From positions 404,871 through 468,870 of the forward strand of contig NZ_JAATNW010000004.1 in the NCBI RefSeq assembly GCF_012911815.1: a DNA stretch of 64,000 bases, written 5' to 3'. The notes beneath the pieces are model-generated. The model saw only the letters and a program-made list of their open reading frames with translations. It did not search any database and was not told the DNA's origin. Below are positions 45,695-54,933 of this stretch, piece by piece. Position 1 is the stretch's first letter. Every line of letters starts with the position of its first letter. The stretch comes from Alteromonas ponticola. Lineage in GTDB: Bacteria; Pseudomonadota; Gammaproteobacteria; Enterobacterales; Alteromonadaceae. The position numbers were made by a program, and so were the translations under genes.

Positions 45695-48636
45695 TTCGCG
45701 GCAAGTTCAAATCATTAAAGCAGTTCTATTTGCGCCGAAAAAACCGCGTGGCGATTAGGGAACTAATGACATCTCCACATGGTTTCGATCCTAACTGGTA
45801 CCTAACCGCCTACCCGGATGTCGCTGAGTCCGGGCAAGACCCTTATCTTCACTATATCTTACACGGGGCGCAAGAAGGTCGATTACCTATTGAAAATCCT
45901 GCCCAAGCATTTGAAAAGTCATTGTGGGCAGGCGCTTATGATATCGCGCTATGTCGCCTTCAGAAAATAGCTTTTTCAACGGAGCATGCCCCAATCGTTT
46001 GTAGTTATGCAAACTGGGCCTGTGCTCGATGGTTCTCTCATAAAGGGGATTTCGAAGCAGCGTATACACATCTTCAAGCGATAATTGCTTCAGAAGTTTA
46101 TTTCCCTGCGCATGCAGGTGTGCACATTGGCTGGGTTGATTCACTTATCCGCACTTCACGATGTGAAGAAGCGATGAATGCATTAACGGAGTGGTCAAAT
46201 AAGATTCCACCGGTAGACTGGAATTTACTGCGTTGTAATCTTGCCATGCAAACTGGTGAATCTGATAGCGTAAAATTGAAATGGTTAAATCAGATTTTTG
46301 GAAATGCTAATTTAGCTGCGCTTTCCACTGCCTCAAACAACGCGCTTTCGATAGATAACTTATCGGTAGATATGCCGTTAGCTTCAACAGAATGTCCATT
46401 GGTAAGTGTCATCGTACCGGTATTTAATGCGGAAAAATGTGTGACCACTGCATTAAGAGCATTAAATAACCAGGACTGGGGTAATCTCGAAATCATTATT
46501 GTTGACGATTGTAGTACAGATGCCTCAATTGAAGTGATCGAAGCGTTTATGTTGTCCACAGAAGCTTCTGCACGCGCTCGAGTATTTAGACTGGTTAAGC
46601 AGGCTGAAAACTGCGGCGCATATGCAAGCAGGAACCTTGGTGCGTCTTTAGCCACTGGCGATTTTTTAACAGTACACGACGCCGATGATTGGTCTCATCC
46701 ACAAAAGATTTCGAAACAGGTAAAGGACATACAGCGTACTGGCGGAAAAGCAAGTATATCCCATTGGGTGCGCTGTTCGACCGACTTGGAGTTTTCCAGA
46801 TGGCGATATGAAGAATCCCTTGTTCATTTAAATATTTCGTCGTTAATGATAACGCGACAAGCGCTAGAAATTGTGGGTTATTGGGATCAGATTAAAGCCG
46901 GAGCTGACACTGAATTTTACTACCGATTGCAGGCCGTCTTCGGCGCTAACGCCGTAGTAGAGACGATGCCTGATGTGCCGCTGTCATTCGGAAGAAATCA
47001 AGCTGGCTCGTTAACACAAACAGAATCAACGCATTTTCGCTCGCAATTTTATGGTATCCGTAAAGACTATATTGATAGCTTTACACTTTGGCATGACAAG
47101 ATACGTTCTGGCGCCTCGGCTTACATACCACTTAACCTTAATGTGAGACGCTTTCCTGCGCCCACAGAACTGGTGCGCGGTCAATTGCACAGCGAAGAAT
47201 CATCGAGTATAGAAGACTTTATTCGCTATTCCGGACTGTGGGATGCAGGGTGGTATTTAAGTCGATACCCTGAGCTGCAAGGAGTATTGATTGAGCCAAT
47301 CAAGCACTTCTTAGCTGTGGGCATTTTTGAAGGGCGTGATCCTTCACCAAATTTGAGCCTCTCACTAGCTGCCTTTAAAGCAGGGTTAAAGTGCGCTCAT
47401 ATTGACGATACGTTTCTTTTTGAAGTTTTCGGTGAGCAGTACGATAGGTCATTCAATCTGTTAGGCGATCAGCCATTAAAATCGTCCTGTAATACTGTTT
47501 TACTGATTGGACATGCAGTAGGTGAGAAACTCTACGGTGCCGAGCGAAGTCTGCTCGATTTAATCCATGCTTATAAGATGCTGGATATCAATGTAGTTGT
47601 GGCATTACCCTCAGCGATCAATCATCCCTACATTGAGGAGATAAAAACACTGGTTAGTGTGATAGCTGTTATCCCTGATGGATGGTGGCAAATGGGAAAG
47701 CTCGCATCAACGGAAACGCTTTCTCATTATTCAATATTAATAAAAGAATACAAAATTGATTTCGTTCATTGCAATAGTACGGTAGTAGAAGGTGGCGCAT
47801 TAGTAGCAAACCAATTAGACGTGCCGCTAATATTACATTGCCGCGAGCTGCTGGGATTGGATACGCAATTACAGGAAACGTTGAACGCCACAGAAATGGA
47901 ATGGATTGCACGTTGTTTAAGTATGGCTGACGTCATCATCACTAACTCACAATTCGTATTCAATAAATGGCTTAACCACTATTTGTGTCAAATGGGTGAT
48001 CACAGAGATGCACCACATTTAATTGAAGTGACGAACCGGGTTGAGATTAGTAAGTTAATAAAATTGCCTTTGCCTGACTTCGATCCTGAACATAGAAATC
48101 TTCGCGTGGGTATGATCAGCAGCAACACGGAAAAGAAAGGGATTAGAGATTTTTTTGCATTAAGCGAGTTGTGCGGTCGTGCAAAATTGAATGTGGATTT
48201 TGTATGTTATGGCCCTGAAAGTGGTGCGCTAAAAAGCTTGATGAGCACCCCGTCTTTGGTTACATTCGGTGGTTATGTGGCCGAACCTCAATTGGCATTA
48301 AAAGAACTCGATATTGTTCTAAGTCTTTCAAAAGTAGAAGAAACCTTTGGACGAACTGTTGCAGAGGCGCTGGCTTCAGGGCGCGTACCTATCAGCTATA
48401 AGCTGGGTGGCATAACTGAATTAATAGAGCAAAGTGATTCCGGCTTTTTAGTTGAAGAAGGTAGTTTGAATCAAATAGTTACTATTCTGAAAACAATCAT
48501 TGACGATCCAGCGCTGCTTGTTGAACACGGTAACAAAGGTCGTTTATTTGCACAGGAAAATTTTTCTTTGCGCAAGATGGTTAATCAATTGGAAATTGCC
48601 CTGGGGCGATTGAATTTAAATGGAAGTAAAATATGA
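45691..48636 (+). CDS. GT2-GT4 fusion glycosyltransferase with two W-Y-L/Y-P-D modules
   Basis: A 981-residue protein. Order: basic start; module 1 (about 32-66; FDPNWYLTAYPDV, HYILHGAQEGR); a TPR-like helical part (70-225); GT2 (about 237-470; VSVIVPVFNAEKC, IIVDDCSTDASI, VHDADDWSHPQ); module 2 (about 514-548; WDAGWYLSRYPEL, KHFLAVGIFEGR); and GT4 (about 601-975; GHAVGEKLYGAERSL, LHCRELLGL, VEETFGRTVAEALASG). It likely adds two different sugars. The module before each catalytic unit suggests docking or acceptor-positioning roles. The stop overlaps the following lyase gene start by 4 bases. Confidence 0.86.
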   Translation: MIRGKFKSLKQFYLRRKNRVAIRELMTSPHGFDPNWYLTAYPDVAESGQDPYLHYILHGAQEGRLPIENPAQAFEKSLWAGAYDIALCRLQKIAFSTEHAPIVCSYANWACARWFSHKGDFEAAYTHLQAIIASEVYFPAHAGVHIGWVDSLIRTSRCEEAMNALTEWSNKIPPVDWNLLRCNLAMQTGESDSVKLKWLNQIFGNANLAALSTASNNALSIDNLSVDMPLASTECPLVSVIVPVFNAEKCVTTALRALNNQDWGNLEIIIVDDCSTDASIEVIEAFMLSTEASARARVFRLVKQAENCGAYASRNLGASLATGDFLTVHDADDWSHPQKISKQVKDIQRTGGKASISHWVRCSTDLEFSRWRYEESLVHLNISSLMITRQALEIVGYWDQIKAGADTEFYYRLQAVFGANAVVETMPDVPLSFGRNQAGSLTQTESTHFRSQFYGIRKDYIDSFTLWHDKIRSGASAYIPLNLNVRRFPAPTELVRGQLHSEESSSIEDFIRYSGLWDAGWYLSRYPELQGVLIEPIKHFLAVGIFEGRDPSPNLSLSLAAFKAGLKCAHIDDTFLFEVFGEQYDRSFNLLGDQPLKSSCNTVLLIGHAVGEKLYGAERSLLDLIHAYKMLDINVVVALPSAINHPYIEEIKTLVSVIAVIPDGWWQMGKLASTETLSHYSILIKEYKIDFVHCNSTVVEGGALVANQLDVPLILHCRELLGLDTQLQETLNATEMEWIARCLSMADVIITNSQFVFNKWLNHYLCQMGDHRDAPHLIEVTNRVEISKLIKLPLPDFDPEHRNLRVGMISSNTEKKGIRDFFALSELCGRAKLNVDFVCYGPESGALKSLMSTPSLVTFGGYVAEPQLALKELDIVLSLSKVEETFGRTVAEALASGRVPISYKLGGITELIEQSDSGFLVEEGSLNQIVTILKTIIDDPALLVEHGNKGRLFAQENFSLRKMVNQLEIALGRLNLNGSKI

Positions 48637-49472
48637 ATCATTTTTCTACAATCATCTTGATATTATTCAGCTTAACTTGCATATCATGTGTGTCTGCGCA
48701 AACAACGCCTCTTTATTCAATTACGTTAGATAAACAAGCCAAAACTAAAATTAGAAAACGTGAGCAATGCAACGGTAACATTTCTAACGGCGGCGGAGAC
48801 CTTGTTGAAGGCAAATTGCAGCTAAGAGGAAAATGCGACGGGGCTGGAGTTTCTCCTGATATACGAGTTGATCAACAGGGCGAGCAATTCATTTATTTCG
48901 AAACTAATCCTGACTACAACAAAAAAGGCAGAACCAGGACTGAATTAGCGCTAACGCGTGAATGGTTTGAATTTAAAAAGCCCGTTTATATGGGATTTAA
49001 AATTAAAGTACCGGAAGACAGTGATGTCACCAATGAATTTTATTATCTAATGCAATGGTGGCAATGTGCACCTAACTCTCCCATTGCTGGTATTAGAATG
49101 GACAGAGGAACGAGTCATAATATCAATTTTATGACTCGAGGTGACACTCGCTCGGCAAGCACGGCAAAGTTCGAGCTTAAGCCAGGTGAATGGCATTCAT
49201 TTGTCGTCAAAGGCATCGTGGATCCCTCAGGAAAAGAAAGTGAGTTCTCCGTTTGGCATTCTCCAGATACCGCTCCTATTGTGTCAAAAGCAGCGTATGG
49301 CTTTCAGACAAAAGCGTGTAAAGGAACCAATGACATACCGCAAAGGTTTCGTCTCAAGTTTGGTGTTTACAAAGCAACGGAACCGGGGAAAAGTCACTCT
49401 GTAGGATACGACGATATCCGTATAGGAAACACGTTTGAAGCGGTTAGCCCATGGCAGCAAAATATCAAATAG
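48633..49472 (+). CDS. Exported polysaccharide lyase-like protein (PF14099 type)
   Basis: A 279-residue protein with a signal peptide ending near ISCVSA (about residue 22). The body is a jelly-roll-like beta protein. RTELALTREWFEFKKP, YYLMQWWQCAP and GEWHSFVVKG follow the heparin-lyase/glucuronan-lyase-like family PF14099, in which Arg, Gln, Trp and His-rich strands line the sugar groove. It would cut an acidic polysaccharide by beta-elimination in the periplasm or outside. Its ATG overlaps the fusion transferase stop, so it belongs to the synthesis operon, perhaps for length control or clearing of misdirected polymer as AlgL does for alginate. Confidence 0.72.
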   Translation: MNHFSTIILILFSLTCISCVSAQTTPLYSITLDKQAKTKIRKREQCNGNISNGGGDLVEGKLQLRGKCDGAGVSPDIRVDQQGEQFIYFETNPDYNKKGRTRTELALTREWFEFKKPVYMGFKIKVPEDSDVTNEFYYLMQWWQCAPNSPIAGIRMDRGTSHNINFMTRGDTRSASTAKFELKPGEWHSFVVKGIVDPSGKESEFSVWHSPDTAPIVSKAAYGFQTKACKGTNDIPQRFRLKFGVYKATEPGKSHSVGYDDIRIGNTFEAVSPWQQNIK

Positions 49473-49581
49473 TTCGGTTAAATTTTTTTTAGTTTGTAAA
49501 CGTCTAAATTCATCCTGGCTAGTGAAAAAAACGGTAGTATAAGTCTTCTGATGTAAGTTTTTTATTAAGGAATTTATTTAA

Positions 49582-51495
49582 ATGGAATTGAATCACATCT
49601 CTTCGTTTCGTTGTCCAACCATCACTGTTTCAGCAATAGCTTTGCTGATGTTTGGGTGTGGAGGCTCAGATGAACCAAACCCTACGTATATGGTTAGTGG
49701 AACCGTAGAAGGCTTAACTGGACAAGGTTTAGTTATCCAAAACAATGGTCGTGATAATTTGCAGGTTAATCAGGCTGGCAAATTTACATTTACAGATCCA
49801 TTAGAGTCTAAACAAAATTACGAAGTAACCGTACTCACTCAGCCTTCAAATCCAAAACAAAAATGCATAGTTTCTGATGGTAAAGGGGCTATAGCATCTA
49901 CCCATGTGTCTTCTGTCATGGTTACTTGTACCAGCGAGCCGGATACTCCTACTATTGCGTTAAATTATGACATTAAAACATTTGATTTATCCTGGCAGGA
50001 AGATCAATTAGCACAAACGTATAAGGTCTGGATTGACCAGGATGGTGAAGGAAATGCATTCGAATATAAAATGTGGGGCGATGAAATAACGGAGAATTCA
50101 ATAAGTATTGAGGTTCCGCTTTACAATTACATTGGCGCAAGTTTTAAAGTAGATGCTTGCAACCAGTTTGGTTGCTCTCAGTCACAGGAACAGTTTGTTA
50201 GCGAAGATCTCAAGGAAGCAATTGGCTATTTTAAAGCTTCTCAACATGACGAAACATATCTGTTTGGTTCTGATGTAGCGATTTCCGGAGACGGGGAAAC
50301 GTTAGTGGTGAGCAGTTGGAATCTCGTCACCATTTTTTCAAAAAGCCCTGACTCCAATTGGGAGCATCAACAAGAGATAAGTTACGATGCAGCAGGCGGT
50401 GCAGGGAAAGTTGCGATATCGTCTGATGGTTTGACTCTTGCGGCTACAGCTATCAGTAATGGAGGGGTTGATCTTTATATTCGTAATGATAGTGGCTGGG
50501 TAAAGCAGACAAATATTCAGCCTACTAACTCAGATATCGATAAAAACTTCGGTTCTGACTTATCATTTTCTTCAGATGGAAACATTCTCGCAATAGGTGC
50601 TGATGGGGGCGACCCGATCCTGGATTCCAGATCCAATGAATTTGTTTACCCAGGAACTGGAGCGGTTTATATCATGTCCCGAAATAATAGTGAGTGGCAG
50701 CAAACTGCTTACTTAACTGCTTCTGAATCGTCAGGTTATGACAATTTTGGGTCATCCATAGCATTATCTCATCAAGGCGATGTATTGATAGTTGGTGCAC
50801 CAAAAGAAAATATGAAAAGTGAAGAATATGACGATGGATATGAGATAACGGAGCATGACTATTACTTGGGTCGTGTTTATATTTTCACCTTTGCAAATGA
50901 CCATTGGACAGAAGAGTTTATCTTCGAACGAGATAGCGATCCGTTACTTTATGATGCGGCATCTTTGCACCTAGGGCATTCAGTCGCCATTTCTGGTGAT
51001 GGCGATGTGATAGCCATCGGAGAACCTGGTGATTACGGTTATATGTTTCATAATCAGGAAGGAACCATTTTCATCCTGGAAAAGATAGCGGATAAGTGGC
51101 AGGCAACTCATTCGCTGACAGAAGACAGGAACAGTGATCTGGGCCAATCACTTTCTCTTTCAAAAGACGGTAAAACATTAGTTGCAACAAATCCAAATGA
51201 CGATACTTTGCAGTCGGGTGTTTACAAAGAGCGGTCGGGAAAGAGTGGTGGAGCGGAAGCAGATGTCGGCGCTGCCTATGTATATAAAATAAATTCCAAC
51301 GATGAATGGTATAAATATGCCACCCTTCAGGCCAAGGCCGTAAATAAATACGATTCATTTGGAAGTGTGGTTGCGATTGCAGAAGATGGCTCGGTAGTGA
51401 TTGGCTCTCACGATGAGTCAAGCGGTGCGACGGGGATCAATGGAGACGCTACGGATAACAGTGAAGAATATGCAGGGGCTGTATATTTGTATTAG
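49582..51495 (+). CDS. FG-GAP beta-propeller lipoprotein (1 of 3)
   Basis: A 637-residue lipoprotein with the candidate lipid Cys26 in LLMFGC. Domains: a short immunoglobulin-like domain (about 35-120; VSGTVEGLTGQGLVIQNNG, ending in a Cys pair), an Fn3-like domain (about 122-210), then seven FG-GAP blades (about 215-637) of about 60 residues. Blade signs are FGSDVAISGDG, FGSDLSFSSDG and FGSSIALSHQG; blades 2, 5 and 6 have lost the FG pair. The last strand GAVYLY probably closes the ring. It is likely surface or periplasmic, facing sugars or proteins. Two paralogues follow within 5.5 kb. Confidence 0.82.
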   Translation: MELNHISSFRCPTITVSAIALLMFGCGGSDEPNPTYMVSGTVEGLTGQGLVIQNNGRDNLQVNQAGKFTFTDPLESKQNYEVTVLTQPSNPKQKCIVSDGKGAIASTHVSSVMVTCTSEPDTPTIALNYDIKTFDLSWQEDQLAQTYKVWIDQDGEGNAFEYKMWGDEITENSISIEVPLYNYIGASFKVDACNQFGCSQSQEQFVSEDLKEAIGYFKASQHDETYLFGSDVAISGDGETLVVSSWNLVTIFSKSPDSNWEHQQEISYDAAGGAGKVAISSDGLTLAATAISNGGVDLYIRNDSGWVKQTNIQPTNSDIDKNFGSDLSFSSDGNILAIGADGGDPILDSRSNEFVYPGTGAVYIMSRNNSEWQQTAYLTASESSGYDNFGSSIALSHQGDVLIVGAPKENMKSEEYDDGYEITEHDYYLGRVYIFTFANDHWTEEFIFERDSDPLLYDAASLHLGHSVAISGDGDVIAIGEPGDYGYMFHNQEGTIFILEKIADKWQATHSLTEDRNSDLGQSLSLSKDGKTLVATNPNDDTLQSGVYKERSGKSGGAEADVGAAYVYKINSNDEWYKYATLQAKAVNKYDSFGSVVAIAEDGSVVIGSHDESSGATGINGDATDNSEEYAGAVYLY

Positions 51496-51548
51496 GCAAC
51501 TATTAACTTCTCCCAATTAAACTCAAAGTGCTAAGAACTAAATTTATC

Positions 51549-53594
51549 ATGCAGGTATTTTTTAAAATGGTTAATCAATGCTGTTTGTCATTGACCCTTG
51601 CGCTAACTTTACTTTTATGTGGTTGTGGAGGCAGCAGCGAAAGTCTTGAATCGTCACAGCAGCCAATCTCTGCGCCGCCACCTGACATGTATTCTATTGG
51701 TGGAACAGTATCTGGTTATACGGGCGGTTCGCTCACCATCTTTCTGAAAGTGGGAGGGGTTCATCACGAGTCAAATGTCATTTCTGACACCGGTGCATTT
51801 TCATTTGAGACGGTCGCTAACGCTAATGAAAAATATGAAGTCTACCCTGCTGATGCAGACGACTTCTATTCTGAGTACGAGTGTTCTGTTAAAAATGGAA
51901 GCGGCACTGTAAAAACGTCTGATGTAACTGATATTTTGTTGAGTTGTGCCCGTTACCCAGAAGCAACCAATATTAAAAATTTTAGCTACGGAATTAAAAC
52001 CGTGACAATAGACTGGTACGAAGCCGAGCGAGCTACACACTATAATGTTGTTGCAGATAAATATGTTACTTCTGATTGGAGAAGCAAGGAATCGGAGCAA
52101 CCCCAATATTTGGCGACAATTCTCACCCAAACTGCTTTTTCACTAACGTTACCCCTATATAAGTATGAGTGGATGGATGTCCGGATTGAATCCTGCGACG
52201 AAGAGCGTTGTGCCGACTGGGGACAAAATGACCATCTCTATTTCACAAGCGAAGCAATTGGTTACTTTAAAGCATCCAATCCAAACGCACTGGATTACTT
52301 CGGCAGTTCCGTGGCAATCTCAGCTGATGGTAAAACCATGGTCGTGGGCGCATCCGGAGAAGATGAAGGCAGCCATGCAGGTGAACCGAATTTAAACAAT
52401 ACAGAGAACGCAGGTGCCGTTTATGTGTTCGTAAATGATAGCTTGCGAGGATGGAAGCAGGTTGCTTACCTGAAACCTGCCAACGCGGGAGCTAACGACA
52501 ATTTCGGTGCGTCTGTCGCAGTTTCAGAAGACGGTAGTTTGATAGTTGTGGGTGCGCCGGGTGAAGATGGTGATGCCAATAGTGAACTGCACCTTCATAA
52601 TGATTTAGCTGAAGATTCGGGCGCAATCTACGTTTTCGAAAAAAATGAAAAGGGCGAGTGGAACGAAGCTCACTATGTGAAAGCTGATGATGCTTCAATT
52701 TTAGATAAATTCGGAAGCTCTCTTGCGTTACTCCCTGACGGTAGTGCATTTGTAGTTGGCGCACCGTTTAAAGATAAGTCAGCAGAGCTCGTCGATACTG
52801 GCGTAGTCTATAATTTTAAAAAGGTAGGGGAAAGCTGGAACCAAACTACCAGAATTGAGGCGTCAGATGCTCATGCAGAGAATCGATTTGGTAATGCTCT
52901 TGCGCTTGCTGATGGTGGCAACACTTTTGTAGTAGGCGCAAAGCATGCCGGACAAGTTCAGCCTGAAGCCGGCGGGGAAACTTATTATCATGGTGCGGCA
53001 TATGTGTTTTCATATTCCGATGGGAACTGGAATGAAGCTGCAATTCTTAAAGATAGTTCTCCAAATATGAATGACTTTTTCGGCTCATCAGTAGCCATCA
53101 CCACAACGGGTGAACGGGTTGCCGTTGGCGCACAGGGAGGGGTTGACAAAGAAGGTCGGGTTCACGTTTATGAGAGAAACTCCACAGGATGGGTTAAGGC
53201 TGACGAACTGGAGGCCCTTGATAACGCAGGAGATGAGGACTTGTTTGGGGCCTCTGTTGTTTTCAGTAAAGACGGCAATATGCTGTTTGTCAGGGCGACA
53301 GCAGAATCTGGGGTACAAAAAGGCCTGGCGTTTAAAGATGTTGATTTAATTAAAGGTGATAAGACCGGTGCGGTGTACGTATACTCCCTTGATGAAGGTA
53401 ATGACTGGCAGCATTACCGTTACATAAAGGCGAAACTGAACAAGCCTGACATGAAATTTGGTTCCTCAATTGCCGTGGCGGACGACGGCACGCTGGCTGT
53501 TTCTGCTGAAGCTGAAAGTAATGGTGCTTTGGGTATTAATGGCGATGGGGATTTTGCAGAAATGGAAGAGGCTGGGGCAGTGTATCTGTACTAA
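51549..53594 (+). CDS. FG-GAP beta-propeller lipoprotein (2 of 3)
   Basis: 681 residues from the ATG at 51549, chosen since it gives a signal peptide with a basic residue; ATG 51567 and GTG 51528 are alternatives. The likely lipid Cys26 is in LLLCGC. Same layout as its neighbours: N-terminal domain with GGTVSGYTGG, an Fn3-like domain, then seven regular blades with FG at each start (FGSSVAISADG, FGASVAVSEDG, FGSSLALLPDG, FGNALALADGG, FGSSVAITTTG, FGASVVFSKDG, FGSSIAVADDG) and GAP-like turns (VGAPGEDG). Loops are rich in Asp and Glu and could bind calcium. It ends in GAVYLY. Confidence 0.86.
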   Translation: MQVFFKMVNQCCLSLTLALTLLLCGCGGSSESLESSQQPISAPPPDMYSIGGTVSGYTGGSLTIFLKVGGVHHESNVISDTGAFSFETVANANEKYEVYPADADDFYSEYECSVKNGSGTVKTSDVTDILLSCARYPEATNIKNFSYGIKTVTIDWYEAERATHYNVVADKYVTSDWRSKESEQPQYLATILTQTAFSLTLPLYKYEWMDVRIESCDEERCADWGQNDHLYFTSEAIGYFKASNPNALDYFGSSVAISADGKTMVVGASGEDEGSHAGEPNLNNTENAGAVYVFVNDSLRGWKQVAYLKPANAGANDNFGASVAVSEDGSLIVVGAPGEDGDANSELHLHNDLAEDSGAIYVFEKNEKGEWNEAHYVKADDASILDKFGSSLALLPDGSAFVVGAPFKDKSAELVDTGVVYNFKKVGESWNQTTRIEASDAHAENRFGNALALADGGNTFVVGAKHAGQVQPEAGGETYYHGAAYVFSYSDGNWNEAAILKDSSPNMNDFFGSSVAITTTGERVAVGAQGGVDKEGRVHVYERNSTGWVKADELEALDNAGDEDLFGASVVFSKDGNMLFVRATAESGVQKGLAFKDVDLIKGDKTGAVYVYSLDEGNDWQHYRYIKAKLNKPDMKFGSSIAVADDGTLAVSAEAESNGALGINGDGDFAEMEEAGAVYLY

Positions 53595-53686
53595 GCAGGG
53601 AGGAGTGTTAGTTGACTCAGCCATCTGATGCACCTATATTCTCTCGCTGACAAGTTCATAGCGACTAACCTCCTTTAAAAAGTTCA

Positions 53687-54784
53687 ATGCGTACTATTAT
53701 TCACATCGGCCCTCACAAGACAGGCTCATCAGCTATTCAAAAATGGCTGTTGGAAAATAGGCAACATTTAATCGAAGAGGGGGTTTTTTATCCTCCTCAC
53801 GAGATAGACGAAAACGGTGTTAGTTCAGGTAATTTCTGGAATATCGCCAAACTCAATTCAGCAAGTGAATTAATCGTTGATAACGATAAAGTGGAAGCGC
53901 TCTACCTGAAAGCGCGAAATGCCAAGTGTCACACGGTTTTGCTGTCGTCTGAATTTTTCACTAAGTATTTGAGTAAAATACACCCGTATTTTTCAGACGC
54001 ATTATATATCGGATATATCCGCTTTGGCCTGGAAGTGATCGAGTCTGGCTACAATCAAGGAGTAAAACGTCATGGACGCGCAGAAAAGTTTTCGCTACCA
54101 AAACGTTCCTTTTCAAGAACGTTGAGATTACTGGAGCAGGGAATCAAAAAAGTCGGGGTGAGTCAGTTTATTTTCCGACCCTACGATCAGAGTTTATTCG
54201 AAGGAAAATCGATTATCGCAGACTTTCTAGCAGCGATTGATGTTACCGTTTCAGCAGACAATCTTATCGTTGAGTCAGAATGGGTGAATACGTCTTATTC
54301 CCCGGAAGGCTTAGAATTCAAACGTTGGTTTAACCATTATCCACTCAACGATTTACAAATACGACTAGACTCTTTTTTGCAGCACGAAGGCAGCTTAAAA
54401 AAGCAAAAATATTCTTTACTTTCTCAGCAGGAATTCGCCAGATGTAAGGCAAATATGCTAAAGCATCTAAATAGCTTCTGTGCCAAATACCCAGTTAAAG
54501 ATGCCGATAAGCTTTTAGCGCTCTGCTCAACATACACGCAGCCTAGAAGAGTCGTGCAGGAATTGCCAGAAGAGGATTTTATAAAGCTACTTAATGAGTT
54601 TATACGTTACGAAAATAATAATGCAGAGCAGCTTTATTTATGGGTGAAAAATCAGAGCAAAAAAGTTATTGAGGAGAGTCATAGTAAAAAGTTTAATACG
54701 ATAAATAAATCAATTCCACTTTCAATCAAAATTCGTTATGAAGCCAGCTACTATAAAAGCAAACTGCTGGCGTTGTTGCGGTAA
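53687..54784 (+). CDS. Sulfotransferase-like P-loop protein (3 of 3)
   Basis: A 365-residue protein starting MRTIIHIGPHKTGSSAIQ, the phosphosulfate-binding loop. YIGYIRFGLEVIESGYNQG near 105-123 has an Arg but no clear Ser in the 3'-phosphate region, so it is less canonical than the one at 42838. The C-terminal half is charged and helical. It lies between the second and third FG-GAP lipoproteins in the same orientation, which raises the chance that it modifies a glycan on those proteins or one they bind. Confidence 0.72.
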   Translation: MRTIIHIGPHKTGSSAIQKWLLENRQHLIEEGVFYPPHEIDENGVSSGNFWNIAKLNSASELIVDNDKVEALYLKARNAKCHTVLLSSEFFTKYLSKIHPYFSDALYIGYIRFGLEVIESGYNQGVKRHGRAEKFSLPKRSFSRTLRLLEQGIKKVGVSQFIFRPYDQSLFEGKSIIADFLAAIDVTVSADNLIVESEWVNTSYSPEGLEFKRWFNHYPLNDLQIRLDSFLQHEGSLKKQKYSLLSQQEFARCKANMLKHLNSFCAKYPVKDADKLLALCSTYTQPRRVVQELPEEDFIKLLNEFIRYENNNAEQLYLWVKNQSKKVIEESHSKKFNTINKSIPLSIKIRYEASYYKSKLLALLR

Positions 54785-54933
54785 ATAGGTACAAAGTGTG
54801 ACTGTTTGAATTGGTCTCGAGAAATGATACAGGACGAAATCTGTTTCGTCTGGCTGCCCACCTTAATTGAAAAATACCTGTTTGATCATGGCATCTCTTA
54901 GTGGGCAGATAAAATATTGGAGAATTTATTAAA

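Noticed and set aside
54833..54850. GACGAAA/TTTCGTC hairpin between the third sulfotransferase gene and third lipoprotein
   Set aside because: A perfect but short stem with no T-run; it may be chance.
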